Below are positions 21,001-28,972 of a DNA stretch of 60,766 nt, piece by piece. A program made the position numbers and the translations under genes. The stretch's first letter is position 1. Every line of letters starts with the position of its first letter. The notes under the pieces are model-generated. The model was not told the DNA's origin, did no database searches, and was given only the letters and a program-made list of their open reading frames with translations. The stretch comes from Bacilli bacterium (GTDB lineage: Bacteria > Bacillota_I > Bacilli_A > ML615J-28 > CAG-313), in NCBI GenBank assembly GCA_017398545.1, contig JAFQFT010000074.1:1-60766 (forward strand), in the 5' to 3' direction.

Positions 21001-21335
21001 TTACTTATATTTCTGTTCTTGAAAGAACAAAAGAAATTGGTATTTTACGTGCTGTAGGTGCATCTAAGAAAGATGTATCGCGTGTATTTAATGCTGAAAC
21101 AATGATAATTGGTTTATTTGCTGGTGTAATTGGTATTGGCGCTACAGTTCTTTTATGCTTCCCTATTAGTTGGATTGCACGTAGTGTTACAAATATTCAA
21201 TCTTTAACAGCAGTTTTACCATGGTATGGATACTTATTAATTGTATTAAGTGTAGGACTTACTTTAATTGCAGGTATCTTCCCATCACGAATGGCTGCTA
21301 AAAAAGATCCTGTTGTAGCACTTAGAACAGAATAA
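18063..21335 (+). CDS. ABC transporter, ATPase fused to FtsX-like permease with a very large external domain
   Basis: A 1090-residue single-chain transporter of the MacB/LolD-like class. The N-terminal ATPase (1-225) has Walker A GQSGCGKT (38-45), signature MSGGQ (142-146), Walker B ILLADEP (162-168) and the switch H198. A linker leads to membrane helix 1 (about 268-290). Residues about 291-950 form a ~650-residue external domain, Gln/Glu-rich and largely helical in look in its second half. The C-terminal FtsX block has three membrane helices (about 955-983, 1013-1035, 1055-1077) and the conserved LERTKEIGILRAVGAS (986-1001). ATG 18063 is chosen for its GAGGTGG site. Such proteins usually export or extract peptides, lipids or drugs, or act mechanically; the substrate is not evident. 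It stands alone with its own promoter and no two-component genes nearby. Confidence 0.85.
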   Translation: MLELKNIVKEYPTGNSTLTALRGINIAFRKSEFVAILGQSGCGKTTLLNIIGGLDKYTEGDLIINGILTKEYKDANWDAYRNHSIGFVFQSYNLIPHQNVLSNVELALTLSGVSKTERRNRAIEALTKVGLADQIYKKPNQMSGGQMQRVAIARALVNNPDILLADEPTGALDSETSIQIMEILKEIAKDKLVIMVTHNPDLADTYANRIVKLLDGKIIDDSNPYTPMYKETEVTNTPKKIAKNKSMSLWTALTLSFNNLLTKKGRTILTAIAGSIGIIGIALILSISTGVNNYIDNVQQETLSSFPIQIEKESTNMSALISSLMGVDAEEPSDGIAKEDRTAVYGNPVMYKMMKAMLNAEVSTNNLEKFKVYLDEHNEELSDYTTAIQYGYNVKLNIYSTDPNGEYAKADFMDLMNGVFAGGSMSMGISSMMESSGGMTVWQELLTDPKTGEISNLIESQYDLVHGTWPKEKNEILLVLNESNEISDVTLYSLGLVDKQTMINATMAAMMGKEDNGWDAYEGKSWSYEDICNISLKMILPTDYYQFDEATKLWVDISSNQALLNSVINKGLDLKISGIVKPSEDATSAFLSGSLCYTSALTNYYIETLNNTDMIKQQLSNDEYNIISGLPFVLEETEELTREEQIATFKEYVNGLTNNEKVKLYQQILSTPKKSFIDATIDGLLKQYENKTAEDIINDITTQYATELGYSEELIKDMLSGYTKEELIDIIIETVEQMIIKQQEEKALKIIEEIYATPSVEELQTMKMMLLSNLYKDVSQLPVEQQTIMKQQINYSFVASNWSQKTGMSIETALGVLKTMSINEFNVAFDNALNENAEILYAQYSGMSSNADKAAKVAKAFDEYLANSTEDDFVYFYLNHMPDKISDKTKVDLLKDLGYKQTKDPDFINIYPIDFENKEIIANMITDYNNGVAEEDKIEYTDMVAMLMSSVSDIITAISVVLICFVSISLVVSSIMIGIITYISVLERTKEIGILRAVGASKKDVSRVFNAETMIIGLFAGVIGIGATVLLCFPISWIARSVTNIQSLTAVLPWYGYLLIVLSVGLTLIAGIFPSRMAAKKDPVVALRTE

Positions 21336-21357
21336 AATTTATTTTAGAATAACTTTC

Positions 21358-21386
21358 TTGATAAAAAAAGAAAATTATGATATACT
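21358..21386 (+). promoter_or_regulatory. Promoter of the cmk-rpsA fusion gene
   Basis: TTGATA (21358-21363), 17-bp spacer, TATACT (21381-21386) with TGA directly upstream (21378-21380). No separate terminator is seen between the ABC gene and this promoter. Confidence 0.8.
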
Positions 21387-21408
21387 AAATGAGTTGAGGT
21401 GACTAAAA

Positions 21409-23481
21409 ATGTTTAAAATTGCTATTGACGGTCCAGCTGGTGCTGGAAAAAGTACTATTGCAAAAATTATTGCAAAAAAATTAAATATCGAATATATTGA
21501 CACTGGAGCAATGTATCGTGCTGTAACCTTAAAAGCACTTCGATTAGGTGTTGATATGGAAGATGAAAACGCATATGAGTTTTTAAAGACAACTGTTCTT
21601 GATATTTGCAATGGTCGTTTTATTATGGATGGTGAAGATGTTTCAGAATCTATAAGAACTGTTGAAGTAACAGAAAACGTTTCTACTCCATCTAAAATAG
21701 GTGTGGTTAGAGAATTTTTAGTTGAATATCAACGTAAAATAAGTGATTCTAAGAGTGTTATCATGGATGGACGAGACATTGGTACTGTCGTTCTTCCTAA
21801 TGCAGAACTTAAAATCTACTTAATTGCATCCGTTGAATGTCGTGCTAAACGAAGAATGCTTGAGCGCGAACAAAGTGGAATATTCAAGTCATTGGAAGAA
21901 ACTATGCTTGAAATTGAAACTAGAGATCATAAAGATTCAACGCGAAAAATCAGTCCTCTAAAATGTGCTGAGGACGCTATCGTTGTCGATTCATCAAATA
22001 TGACAATCGATGAGGTAGTTAGTGAAATTATTAAATTAGTGAATGAAAGGGGCTTAATTAAAATGAGCGAAAAAAACGAAAAGTACTATGTAGGACAAAC
22101 TGTTACAGGTACAGTTACTGGTGTAAACAGTAATGCAATTTATTTAGAAATCGAAGAAGGAGTTAAGGCTGTAATCTATGCAAATGATTTACTAGAAGTA
22201 CCAGGTAAATTATATTTAGAATACTCTGAAGGTGCAGAATATACTGCTCAAGTTAAGTCTATTGGTAAAGATAAGAAAAACCCTAATGTTGTAGTTTTAT
22301 ATCTTTCAACTAAACTTGCTTATGAAAAAGAACAAGCTGAAGCAAAAGAAAAAGCATTACAAGAAAAGATTGCTCAATTCCATGCTATTAAGGAAGCTGA
22401 TGAAGTTATCAATGCTAAAGTATTAAGAACTACAAAAAATGGTGCAGAATTACTTTATAACAATACTAAATTATTCTTATCTTATAAACATTCATCACTT
22501 AGTGAAGATGCTTTAAAACAATTAAAAGGTGAAGAAATCCCTGTTATCGTATTATATGTAAATGAAGAACGTCACTTTATTTCAGTTAGCCAAATTGCTG
22601 CTGAAAAGAAACAAAAGAGACTTGCTAAAGAAGCAGCTTATGGTGCTTTAGAAGTTGGTCAAGTTGTTGAAGGTGAAGTTGTTTCAATTCTTGCTTATGG
22701 TGCTATTGTTAAACTTGGTTTAGTAAGTGGTTTACTACATGCATCTGAAATTGATCATTTCCCTGTTCGTGATGTTAAGAAAGTTTTGTCAGTTGGTAAG
22801 AAAGTTACTTGTAAAGTTATTAAGATTGATGAAGAAAAAATTGGTCTTTCAATGAAAGCTTTAACTACTCATCCTTGGGAAGTATTAAAAGAAAAATATC
22901 ATGTTGGTGATGTATTTGAAGGTACAGTTAAGAAAATTATTCCAGCTGGTTTAATTATTGAACTTACTCCTGAATATTCTGGTTTAATGCCTAAAATGGA
23001 ATACTCTTGGTTAGTAAATGAAAAATATGATGGTGTTGTTAATGAAGGCGACAAAATCTTAGTTAAAGTAATGAATATTGATGATAAGAAATTTAGAGTT
23101 AGCTTATCTCATCGTGAAACTATTGAAAATGCTTGGAGTGGAATTAAACTTCGTAAAGGTGAAATCGTTGAAGTTGAAGTAGTACGTGATGTTGAACGTG
23201 GTGCTGAAGTTACTTATAAAACAGTTACTGGTTTCTTACCAGTTAATGAAGTTTCAAGTGCTAAACGCGTTACTAATGTAACTGATGAATTTGCAGCAGG
23301 AACAAAAGTTAATGCTATGGTATTAGAATGCGATCCAAATCGTGCAAAATTAGTAGTATCAGTAAAAGCTATTGAAGTTGCTAAAGAAAGAGAATCATTT
23401 GATTCTTATATGAAAGAACAAGAACAAGAAAACACTGGTAGCACTATTGGTGATCTTCTTGGTGATGCGTTAAAGAAATAA
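21409..23481 (+). CDS. Cytidylate kinase fused to ribosomal protein S1-like protein
   Basis: One continuous 690-residue frame. Residues 1-218 are (d)CMP kinase: P-loop GPAGAGKS (8-15), IDTGAMYRA (35-43), and the GRDIGTVVLPNA core. Residues 219-690 carry about five S1 RNA-binding repeats: two weaker ones (about 226-290 and 325-390), then clear ones beginning LEVGQVVEGEVVSILAYGAIV, YHVGDVFEGTVKK and LRKGEIVEVEVVRDVERGAEV. An internal ATG at 22063 (residue 219, MSEKNEKYY) has AAAGGGG ten bases upstream, so S1 could also be made as a separate protein. In Bacillus cmk and the S1 homologue ypfD are adjacent separate genes. der follows after 22 bases. Confidence 0.9.
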   Translation: MFKIAIDGPAGAGKSTIAKIIAKKLNIEYIDTGAMYRAVTLKALRLGVDMEDENAYEFLKTTVLDICNGRFIMDGEDVSESIRTVEVTENVSTPSKIGVVREFLVEYQRKISDSKSVIMDGRDIGTVVLPNAELKIYLIASVECRAKRRMLEREQSGIFKSLEETMLEIETRDHKDSTRKISPLKCAEDAIVVDSSNMTIDEVVSEIIKLVNERGLIKMSEKNEKYYVGQTVTGTVTGVNSNAIYLEIEEGVKAVIYANDLLEVPGKLYLEYSEGAEYTAQVKSIGKDKKNPNVVVLYLSTKLAYEKEQAEAKEKALQEKIAQFHAIKEADEVINAKVLRTTKNGAELLYNNTKLFLSYKHSSLSEDALKQLKGEEIPVIVLYVNEERHFISVSQIAAEKKQKRLAKEAAYGALEVGQVVEGEVVSILAYGAIVKLGLVSGLLHASEIDHFPVRDVKKVLSVGKKVTCKVIKIDEEKIGLSMKALTTHPWEVLKEKYHVGDVFEGTVKKIIPAGLIIELTPEYSGLMPKMEYSWLVNEKYDGVVNEGDKILVKVMNIDDKKFRVSLSHRETIENAWSGIKLRKGEIVEVEVVRDVERGAEVTYKTVTGFLPVNEVSSAKRVTNVTDEFAAGTKVNAMVLECDPNRAKLVVSVKAIEVAKERESFDSYMKEQEQENTGSTIGDLLGDALKK
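22046..22065 (+). promoter_or_regulatory. Internal ribosome binding site and start for the S1 part
   Basis: AAAGGGG (22046-22052), 10 bases, then ATG (22063-22065) exactly where the kinase domain ends and the S1 domain begins. This would allow a free 472-residue S1 besides the fusion. It is inference from position and strength of the site. Confidence 0.5.
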
Positions 23482-23503
23482 TAAAGAATAGGAAGAACTT
23501 AAT

Positions 23504-24814
23504 ATGAGACACGGAACAGTTGCGATTGTTGGACGTCCTAATGTAGGAAAGTCAAGTTTATTCAATCGTTTAGCTGGTGATAAACTTGCTATAACAGATG
23601 ATGCAAGTGGAGTTACTCGTGATCGCTTATATGCTAAATGTGAATGGCTAGATCAGCAATTTGCAATAATTGATACAGGTGGGATAGAACTATCGGATGT
23701 TCCATTTATGTTTGAAATTAGAGCACAAGCTGAACTAGCTATTGATGAAGCAGATGTAATAGTATTTGTCTGTGATGGACGAGTAGGTATTACAAAAGAA
23801 GATAGCGATGTAATGACTATTCTTCATAAATCTAAGAAACCTGTTATCGTGGCTGCAAATAAAATAGACGACGTAAAATTCATGGATAATATCTATGAAT
23901 TTTATAATTTTGGGGTAGAAGAAGTATTTGCAATAAGTACACTTCATGGTATCGGTATTGGTGATTTATTAGATAAAATAGTTGAGTTATTACCAGAAAA
24001 GAAAAGTAAAAAATATGATGACACAATTGAATTTTGTTTAATTGGTCAACCTAACGTTGGTAAGAGTTCGCTTACTAATGCAATTTTAGGTACAGAAAGA
24101 GTAATTGTTAGTGATATTGCAGGGACTACTCGTGATGCGATTGATACACCATTTACTAGAGATGGAGCAAATTATGTAGTTATAGATACTGCTGGGATTA
24201 GAAAGACTGGTAAAATCTATGAAAATGCTGAAAAATATAGTTTCTTAAGAGCTATTAAAGCGATTGAAAGATCAAGTGTTGTTTTACTACTTCTTGATGC
24301 AACTAAAGAAATTGAAGAACAAGATAAAAGGGTTGCAGGTTATGCAATGGATGCTAACAAAGCCGTTATTATTGTTGTAAATAAATGGGATGCAGTTGAG
24401 AAAAATGATAAATCAATGCAAGAATGGATTAAGAAAATTAAATCTCATTTTGTATTCTTAGATTATGCACCAATTGTATTTGTATCAGCACTTAAAAATC
24501 AAAGAGTTCATACTGTCTTTGAACAAATTAAGATTGTTTATCAAAACTATACAAGGCGTGTTGCAACAAATGTTTTAAATGATGTGTTACTTGATGCAAC
24601 ACTTATTCAACAAGCACCATTCTTTAATGGTGATCGTTTAAAAATTTATTATGCATCTCAAGTTGAGAAAAATCCTCCTTCGTTTGTTTTATTTGTAAAT
24701 GATCCTAATTATTTACATTTCTCTTATCAAAGATATCTTGAGAATAAATTAAGAGAAGCATTTAGTTTTGAAGGAACTCCAATTAAATTTATTTTAAGAA
24801 AGAAAGAGGACTAG
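23504..24814 (+). CDS. der: Ribosome biogenesis GTPase Der (EngA)
   Basis: Double GTPase needed for 50S subunit assembly. The 436-residue protein has two G domains: P-loops GRPNVGKS (10-17) and GQPNVGKS (181-188), DTGG (57-60) and a second DTAG, NKID (119-122) and a second NKWD, then a KH-like C-terminal domain. Length is standard. The cmk-rpsA-der-gpsA order is that of Bacillus. The stop TAG is directly followed by the gpsA ATG. Confidence 0.96.
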   Translation: MRHGTVAIVGRPNVGKSSLFNRLAGDKLAITDDASGVTRDRLYAKCEWLDQQFAIIDTGGIELSDVPFMFEIRAQAELAIDEADVIVFVCDGRVGITKEDSDVMTILHKSKKPVIVAANKIDDVKFMDNIYEFYNFGVEEVFAISTLHGIGIGDLLDKIVELLPEKKSKKYDDTIEFCLIGQPNVGKSSLTNAILGTERVIVSDIAGTTRDAIDTPFTRDGANYVVIDTAGIRKTGKIYENAEKYSFLRAIKAIERSSVVLLLLDATKEIEEQDKRVAGYAMDANKAVIIVVNKWDAVEKNDKSMQEWIKKIKSHFVFLDYAPIVFVSALKNQRVHTVFEQIKIVYQNYTRRVATNVLNDVLLDATLIQQAPFFNGDRLKIYYASQVEKNPPSFVLFVNDPNYLHFSYQRYLENKLREAFSFEGTPIKFILRKKED

Positions 24815-25813
24815 ATGAAAGTTACTGTAATTGGTGGCGGAAGTTGGGGAAGTGCTCTAGCTAGAATATTAGGTGATAATGGTAATGATGTAATTATTTA
24901 TGAGCAATCACTTGAAATTGTAAATGAAATTAATCTTTATCATACTAATAAAAGTAAATTACCAGTCGGAACATTACCTCTTAATGTATCTGCTACTACT
25001 TGTTTAAGTGAAGCATTAATTGAATCTAATGTAATTGTTATTGCAGTACCTACTAAGGTTATAAGAGGCGTATTGAATGATATGAATAATGTCTTAACAC
25101 ATAAATCATTATTCGTAAACGCTAGTAAAGGGTTAGAACCAGATACTTTCTTAAGAGTATCAGAAATTGTTTATCAAGAAATTAATAATGAATTTATTGA
25201 TGATTTTGTAGCACTTACAGGACCATCGCATGCAGAAGAAGTAATTAATCAATTACTAACAACTATATGTGCTGTAAGTACAAATAAAAAAGCTGCAAAA
25301 CTTGTTCAATCGTTATTCAATAATAGTAAGTATTTTAGAGTTTATACAAGTTATGATCTTGTTGGTGCAGAACTTTGTGGTGCACTTAAAAATATTTATG
25401 CTATTGCATCAGGAATGTTATCTGGTATAGGACTAGGTGACAATGCAAAAGCAGGTTTAATATCTCGTGCACTTGTTGAAATGCGAAGATTTATTATTTC
25501 ATTTGGTGCAAATGAAGAAACAATTTATGGTTTAACAGGTCTTGGTGATTTAGTTGTTACTACAACTAGTTTACATTCTAGAAACTTTCAAGCGGGGTAC
25601 CGTCTAGCTACTGGAAAAAACCTTGAAGAAACAATTTCATCAATGACAATGGTTGTTGAAGGTGCAAGAACTGTTGTTGCAGCATATCAATATGCTAGAG
25701 TTAATAATTTAGAAACTCCTATTATTGATGCTGTATATGATGTTTTATATAATAAAAAACCTGTTAAAACTGCAATTAATCAATTAATGAAAAGATCTTT
25801 AAAAGATGAATAA
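24815..25813 (+). CDS. gpsA: Glycerol-3-phosphate dehydrogenase [NAD(P)+]
   Basis: Reduces dihydroxyacetone phosphate to glycerol-3-phosphate for phospholipid synthesis, feeding PlsY. The 332-residue protein has the N-terminal dinucleotide fold GGGSWGSALA (7-16), the central TGPSHAEEV (135-143) and the catalytic lysine K192 in GALKNIYAIASG. It is translated immediately after der with no gap and ends at a terminator. Confidence 0.96.
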   Translation: MKVTVIGGGSWGSALARILGDNGNDVIIYEQSLEIVNEINLYHTNKSKLPVGTLPLNVSATTCLSEALIESNVIVIAVPTKVIRGVLNDMNNVLTHKSLFVNASKGLEPDTFLRVSEIVYQEINNEFIDDFVALTGPSHAEEVINQLLTTICAVSTNKKAAKLVQSLFNNSKYFRVYTSYDLVGAELCGALKNIYAIASGMLSGIGLGDNAKAGLISRALVEMRRFIISFGANEETIYGLTGLGDLVVTTTSLHSRNFQAGYRLATGKNLEETISSMTMVVEGARTVVAAYQYARVNNLETPIIDAVYDVLYNKKPVKTAINQLMKRSLKDE

Positions 25814-25817
25814 ATTT

Positions 25818-25848
25818 AGACTCCAATTACTTTTTGGAGTCTTTTTTC
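25818..25848 (+). terminator. Terminator after gpsA
   Basis: AGACTCCAA (25818-25826) pairs with TTGGAGTCT (25834-25842), 7-base loop, then a T run. Confidence 0.85.
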
Positions 25849-25883
25849 TATATTTAGTACATATTATTATTTGAGGTGAGAAA

Positions 25884-26120
25884 ATGAATTTTAATAAAGC
25901 ATTACAATTTATTACAGATAATAATATTCAACCAGAAGCTGTATTTGAACTTGTAGAAAAAGTTAAGAATATGGATTTATCTAATGAAGAAAATATTCGC
26001 AATGTTATCAAAGATGTGTCTATTCTTGCAGGTAAACCAATTGATAAAGCACAAGAAGATAATATTGTTCGTGAAATTATGAAAAACGGTGTTAATGATA
26101 ATTTATTTAATATGTTGTAA
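25884..26120 (+). CDS. SpoVIF-like small protein
   Basis: A 78-residue soluble helical protein. The core NIRNVIKDVSILAGKPIDKAQEDNIVREI matches the pattern I recall for stage VI sporulation protein F (YjcC) of Bacillus: V-R-K-V-I-x-x-V-A-x-I-A-x-K-P-V, then E-D-x-I-V. SpoVIF takes part in spore coat maturation under sigma-K control. ATG 25884 follows GAGGTGA. The gene is short and monocistronic in look. The family call rests on pattern memory; an unrelated small protein remains possible. Confidence 0.65.
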   Translation: MNFNKALQFITDNNIQPEAVFELVEKVKNMDLSNEENIRNVIKDVSILAGKPIDKAQEDNIVREIMKNGVNDNLFNML

Positions 26121-26146
26121 TATTATAAAATAATAATTCTTTATAC

Positions 26147-26175
26147 TTGAGTTTTAGTTTGATTTGTGGTATACT
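26147..26175 (+). promoter_or_regulatory. Promoter of yceD-rpmF
   Basis: TTGAGT (26147-26152), 17-bp spacer, TATACT (26170-26175) with TGG directly upstream (26167-26169). Confidence 0.8.
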
Positions 26176-26196
26176 ATATCAAGTGTAGGTGATTTT

Positions 26197-26685
26197 ATGA
26201 AATGGTCGTTACAACAATTATTAAAAATCAACAAATTTCCTCATTATTTTGAAGAAACATTAGATTTAAGTGCTGAAATTGAAAGTGTTGAAGATATCTA
26301 TGAAATTGGTCCAGTAAATATAACTGGTAGTATAAATCGATTAGATCATGAAACATATCAATTCACTTATAAAGTATCTGTAAAACTTATTTTACAATGT
26401 GCTTTAACACTTGATCCTGTTGAGTATATGTTTGAACAAGACTATGATGAAATATATTCTACACAAGAATCTGATGAATATATCTTAATTGAAAAGAATA
26501 CAATTGATACTTATAAAATGGTTTGGTCTAATATAATTATTGATAAACCCATCAATGTTACAAGACCTGATGCATATGAAGTATTAAAACAAAGGGGTAT
26601 TTCATTAGAAGATGAATTTGAGTTAGACGATGATGATTATGTGATTTCATATTCAGATGGTCGTCAACAAGAAGAAGAAAATTAG
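26197..26685 (+). CDS. YceD / DUF177 family protein
   Basis: A 162-residue acidic protein related to YceD, linked to accumulation of 23S rRNA and encoded beside rpmF in most bacteria. Visible: a beta-rich N-terminus, the cysteine-bearing LILQCALTLDPVEYMF segment (family: C-x-R-C-L-x-x-x-x-x-x, reduced here to one Cys), and an acidic tail DEFELDDDDYV. Start ATG 26197 was chosen because AGGTGATT precedes it and the longer frame would overlap the promoter. rpmF follows after 16 bases. Confidence 0.85.
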   Translation: MKWSLQQLLKINKFPHYFEETLDLSAEIESVEDIYEIGPVNITGSINRLDHETYQFTYKVSVKLILQCALTLDPVEYMFEQDYDEIYSTQESDEYILIEKNTIDTYKMVWSNIIIDKPINVTRPDAYEVLKQRGISLEDEFELDDDDYVISYSDGRQQEEEN

Positions 26686-26701
26686 AAAGAGGTACTAGAC
26701 A

Positions 26702-26908
26702 ATGGGTGCAATTGCTCAACAACGTCGTGTTTCTAAGACTCGTAAATTAAAACGTCGTACACATTACAAACTAGAAGTTCCTGGAATGGTAGTTTGTTCA
26801 AACTGTGGTGAATTAAAATTAAGTCATCGTGTTTGTCCTGAATGTGGATTCTACAACGGAAAACAAGTTAAAGAAATCAAACAAAAAGAAAACAAAGATA
26901 ACGAATAA
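26702..26908 (+). CDS. rpmF: 50S ribosomal protein L32, zinc-binding form
   Basis: The 68-residue protein has the conserved basic N-terminus ([13 protein letters not shown]) and a zinc ribbon C32xxC35 / C45xxC48. This is the C+ form of L32. A short charged tail (KQKENKDNE) extends beyond typical L32. The start has GAAAGAGGT upstream. Confidence 0.96.
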   Translation: MGAIAQQRRVSKTRKLKRRTHYKLEVPGMVVCSNCGELKLSHRVCPECGFYNGKQVKEIKQKENKDNE

Positions 26909-26949
26909 TTAGGGTTTTAATGATTCGTTTAGGAGTAATCCTAGTAAAA

Positions 26950-26974
26950 GCGCATCAGAGGATGCGTTTTTTTT
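26950..26974 (+). terminator. Terminator after rpmF
   Basis: CGCATC (26951-26956) pairs with GATGCG (26961-26966) around AGAG, followed by T8. Confidence 0.85.
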
Positions 26975-26997
26975 AATAAATTATTTGGAGGCTTAAA

Positions 26998-27930
26998 ATG
27001 GATAACTATAAGCACTATTCAGTACTATTAAACGAAAGTATTGAAATGTTAAATATTAAAAGCGATGGTATTTATGTAGACTGTACTTTAGGTGGCGGTG
27101 GTCATTCTTTAGAAATTGTAAAAAAATTAAAAGCTGGTCATTTGTACGCATTTGATCAAGATACTTATGCAATTTTAAAAGCTCAATCGCGCCTACAAGG
27201 GTATGAAGATAAATATACAATTATTAATACTAACTTTTCAAATATTAAATCATCACTTCAAGATTTAGGAATTGAACATGTTGATGGAATAATTTATGAT
27301 TTAGGTGTATCTAGTTTTCAATTTGATATTCCAGAACGTGGATTTAGTTATCGATTTGATGGCCCATTAGATATGAGAATGGATCAAAATGCAAATCTTT
27401 CTGCATATGATGTAATTAATGATTATTCAGAAAACGAACTTAAGAGAATTCTTTTTGAATATGGTGAAGAAAAATTTGCACCTAGTATTGCAAGAGCTAT
27501 TGTTAAAGCAAGATCCATTAAACCTGTTGAAACGACATTTGAATTAGTTGAAGTTATTAAAAAAGCATTACCTGCTTCAGTTTTAAGAAAGTCAGGTCAC
27601 CCTGCTAAACAAACATTTCAAGCTTTAAGAATTGAAGTAAATGGAGAGTTAGATGTTCTTAAAAATAGTTTAGAAGATGCGATTAAACTTCTTAATATTG
27701 GTGGTAGAGTTGTGGTTATTACCTTCCAATCATTAGAAGATAGAATTGTAAAACAAATGTTTAAGAAATATACTACGCTTGATGTTCCAAAAGGGCTTCC
27801 CTTTATTCCAGATTATATGAAAGTAGAATATAAACTGGTAAATAATAAGGTAATCCTTCCAAGTGAAAAAGAATTAGATGAGAATAACAGAAGTCATTCT
27901 GCTAAGATGAGAGGAATTGAAAAAATATAA
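26998..27930 (+). CDS. rsmH: 16S rRNA (cytosine-N4)-methyltransferase RsmH
   Basis: Methylates C1402 of 16S rRNA. The 310-residue protein has the opening HYSVLLNESIEML, SAM loop VDCTLGGGGHS (27-37), GIIYDLGVSSFQFD and the C-terminal SHSAKMRGIEK. In Firmicutes it heads the division and cell-wall cluster after mraZ. Here mraZ and ftsL are missing, and a convergent galM-like gene lies between rsmH and the PBP gene. Confidence 0.95.
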   Translation: MDNYKHYSVLLNESIEMLNIKSDGIYVDCTLGGGGHSLEIVKKLKAGHLYAFDQDTYAILKAQSRLQGYEDKYTIINTNFSNIKSSLQDLGIEHVDGIIYDLGVSSFQFDIPERGFSYRFDGPLDMRMDQNANLSAYDVINDYSENELKRILFEYGEEKFAPSIARAIVKARSIKPVETTFELVEVIKKALPASVLRKSGHPAKQTFQALRIEVNGELDVLKNSLEDAIKLLNIGGRVVVITFQSLEDRIVKQMFKKYTTLDVPKGLPFIPDYMKVEYKLVNNKVILPSEKELDENNRSHSAKMRGIEKI

Positions 27931-27933
27931 AAA

Positions 27934-27984
27934 AAACTATTACAAACATACTTAAACAGTGTATTTGTAATAGTTTTTATTTTT
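27934..27984. terminator. Bidirectional terminator between rsmH and the galM-like gene
   Basis: AAACTATTACAAA (27934-27946) pairs with TTTGTAATAGTTT (27964-27976), extended inward by weaker pairs, with an A run on the left and a T run on the right. Confidence 0.8.
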
Positions 27985-28863
27985 TTAGAAGAATTTGATT
28001 GAATAATTAATAGTTTTAGAAGCATTAGGTTCTACAGATATTAAATCTCTTTTTGTTTTGAAATCTCCATTTGATTGTGGTGCATCAGCACAACCAATCC
28101 ATGGTTCTAAACAAATGAATGGTGATTTAATGTGATTAGGTGTCCAAATTCCTAGCATTGGGAAGTCTTCAAAACTAAATACAACACCATGAGTTTCATC
28201 TTTATTAGTAAGAGTAACTTGATGAGATTTGATATTTTCAAATACCAATGCATCATAATCATAATCAGAGTAATTTAGTGGTAATTCTTTAAGGTTAGTA
28301 AATGTGCGAATTCTTTTTTCATAATCAATTGTACCATCTGATAAGTTTACTGCAGGCATTTCATATGTTCCAGGTTCATCAAAGATAATTTTATAATCTT
28401 CAAATGTTTCAGTATCTTCTAGTGGAACTTTAAATGCTGGGTGAAGTCCTAAATTAAACGGCATAGTTGTTTTAGAATTATTTGTGAATTCTAAATTGCT
28501 GTGAAGAGTTTGCTCTAATAATTCATAAGTTATTAAAATTGTAAAATTATAAGGGTATAGTTTTAAAGTTTTTTCGTTTGAAGTAACTTTAAATGTGATT
28601 TTATCATTAGATTGAGATTCTAGTTCACACATTGTATCTCTTAAGAAACCATGTTTTTTCATTGGATAACTAATTCCATCAATTGTTGCAGTACCATTTT
28701 TAATTGTTCCAATATTTGGCCAAAGAAGTGGAGCGCTTCTACCCCAATATTTTGGATCACTATTGTGTAAATAGTCTTTACCTAAGTATTTAATAGATTT
28801 AATTTCAGCACCATTATCTGAAATTTGTATTTCTAAATAGTTGTTTTTAATTGTATATAACAT
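27985..28863 (-). CDS. Aldose 1-epimerase family protein (GalM/LacX-like)
   Basis: The 292-residue protein fits the galactose mutarotase fold: KHGFLRD with H71, GLHPAF with catalytic-type H141, and a late Glu in CLEPW for the general base. The short LacX-like branch acts on sugars or sugar phosphates not established in most members. Minus-strand ATG at 28863-28861 with AAGGAGAAAA upstream and its own strong promoter. It is inserted on the opposite strand between rsmH and the penicillin-binding protein gene, with no other sugar genes nearby. Confidence 0.87.
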   Translation of the reverse strand: MLYTIKNNYLEIQISDNGAEIKSIKYLGKDYLHNSDPKYWGRSAPLLWPNIGTIKNGTATIDGISYPMKKHGFLRDTMCELESQSNDKITFKVTSNEKTLKLYPYNFTILITYELLEQTLHSNLEFTNNSKTTMPFNLGLHPAFKVPLEDTETFEDYKIIFDEPGTYEMPAVNLSDGTIDYEKRIRTFTNLKELPLNYSDYDYDALVFENIKSHQVTLTNKDETHGVVFSFEDFPMLGIWTPNHIKSPFICLEPWIGCADAPQSNGDFKTKRDLISVEPNASKTINYSIKFF

Positions 28864-28891
28864 AAAGTTTTTTTCTCCTTTTTACATAAAC

Positions 28892-28920
28892 ATTATAACA
28901 AATTAAATAATATTGTTCAA
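28892..28920 (-). promoter_or_regulatory. Promoter of the galM-like gene
   Basis: On the minus strand TTGAAC (28920-28915), 17-bp spacer, TATAAT (28897-28892) with TGT just upstream. Confidence 0.8.
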
Positions 28921-28972
28921 ATATTGTAATAAAAGAAATAAAAAATTAATAAATAATAGTGGTGATTTTATT

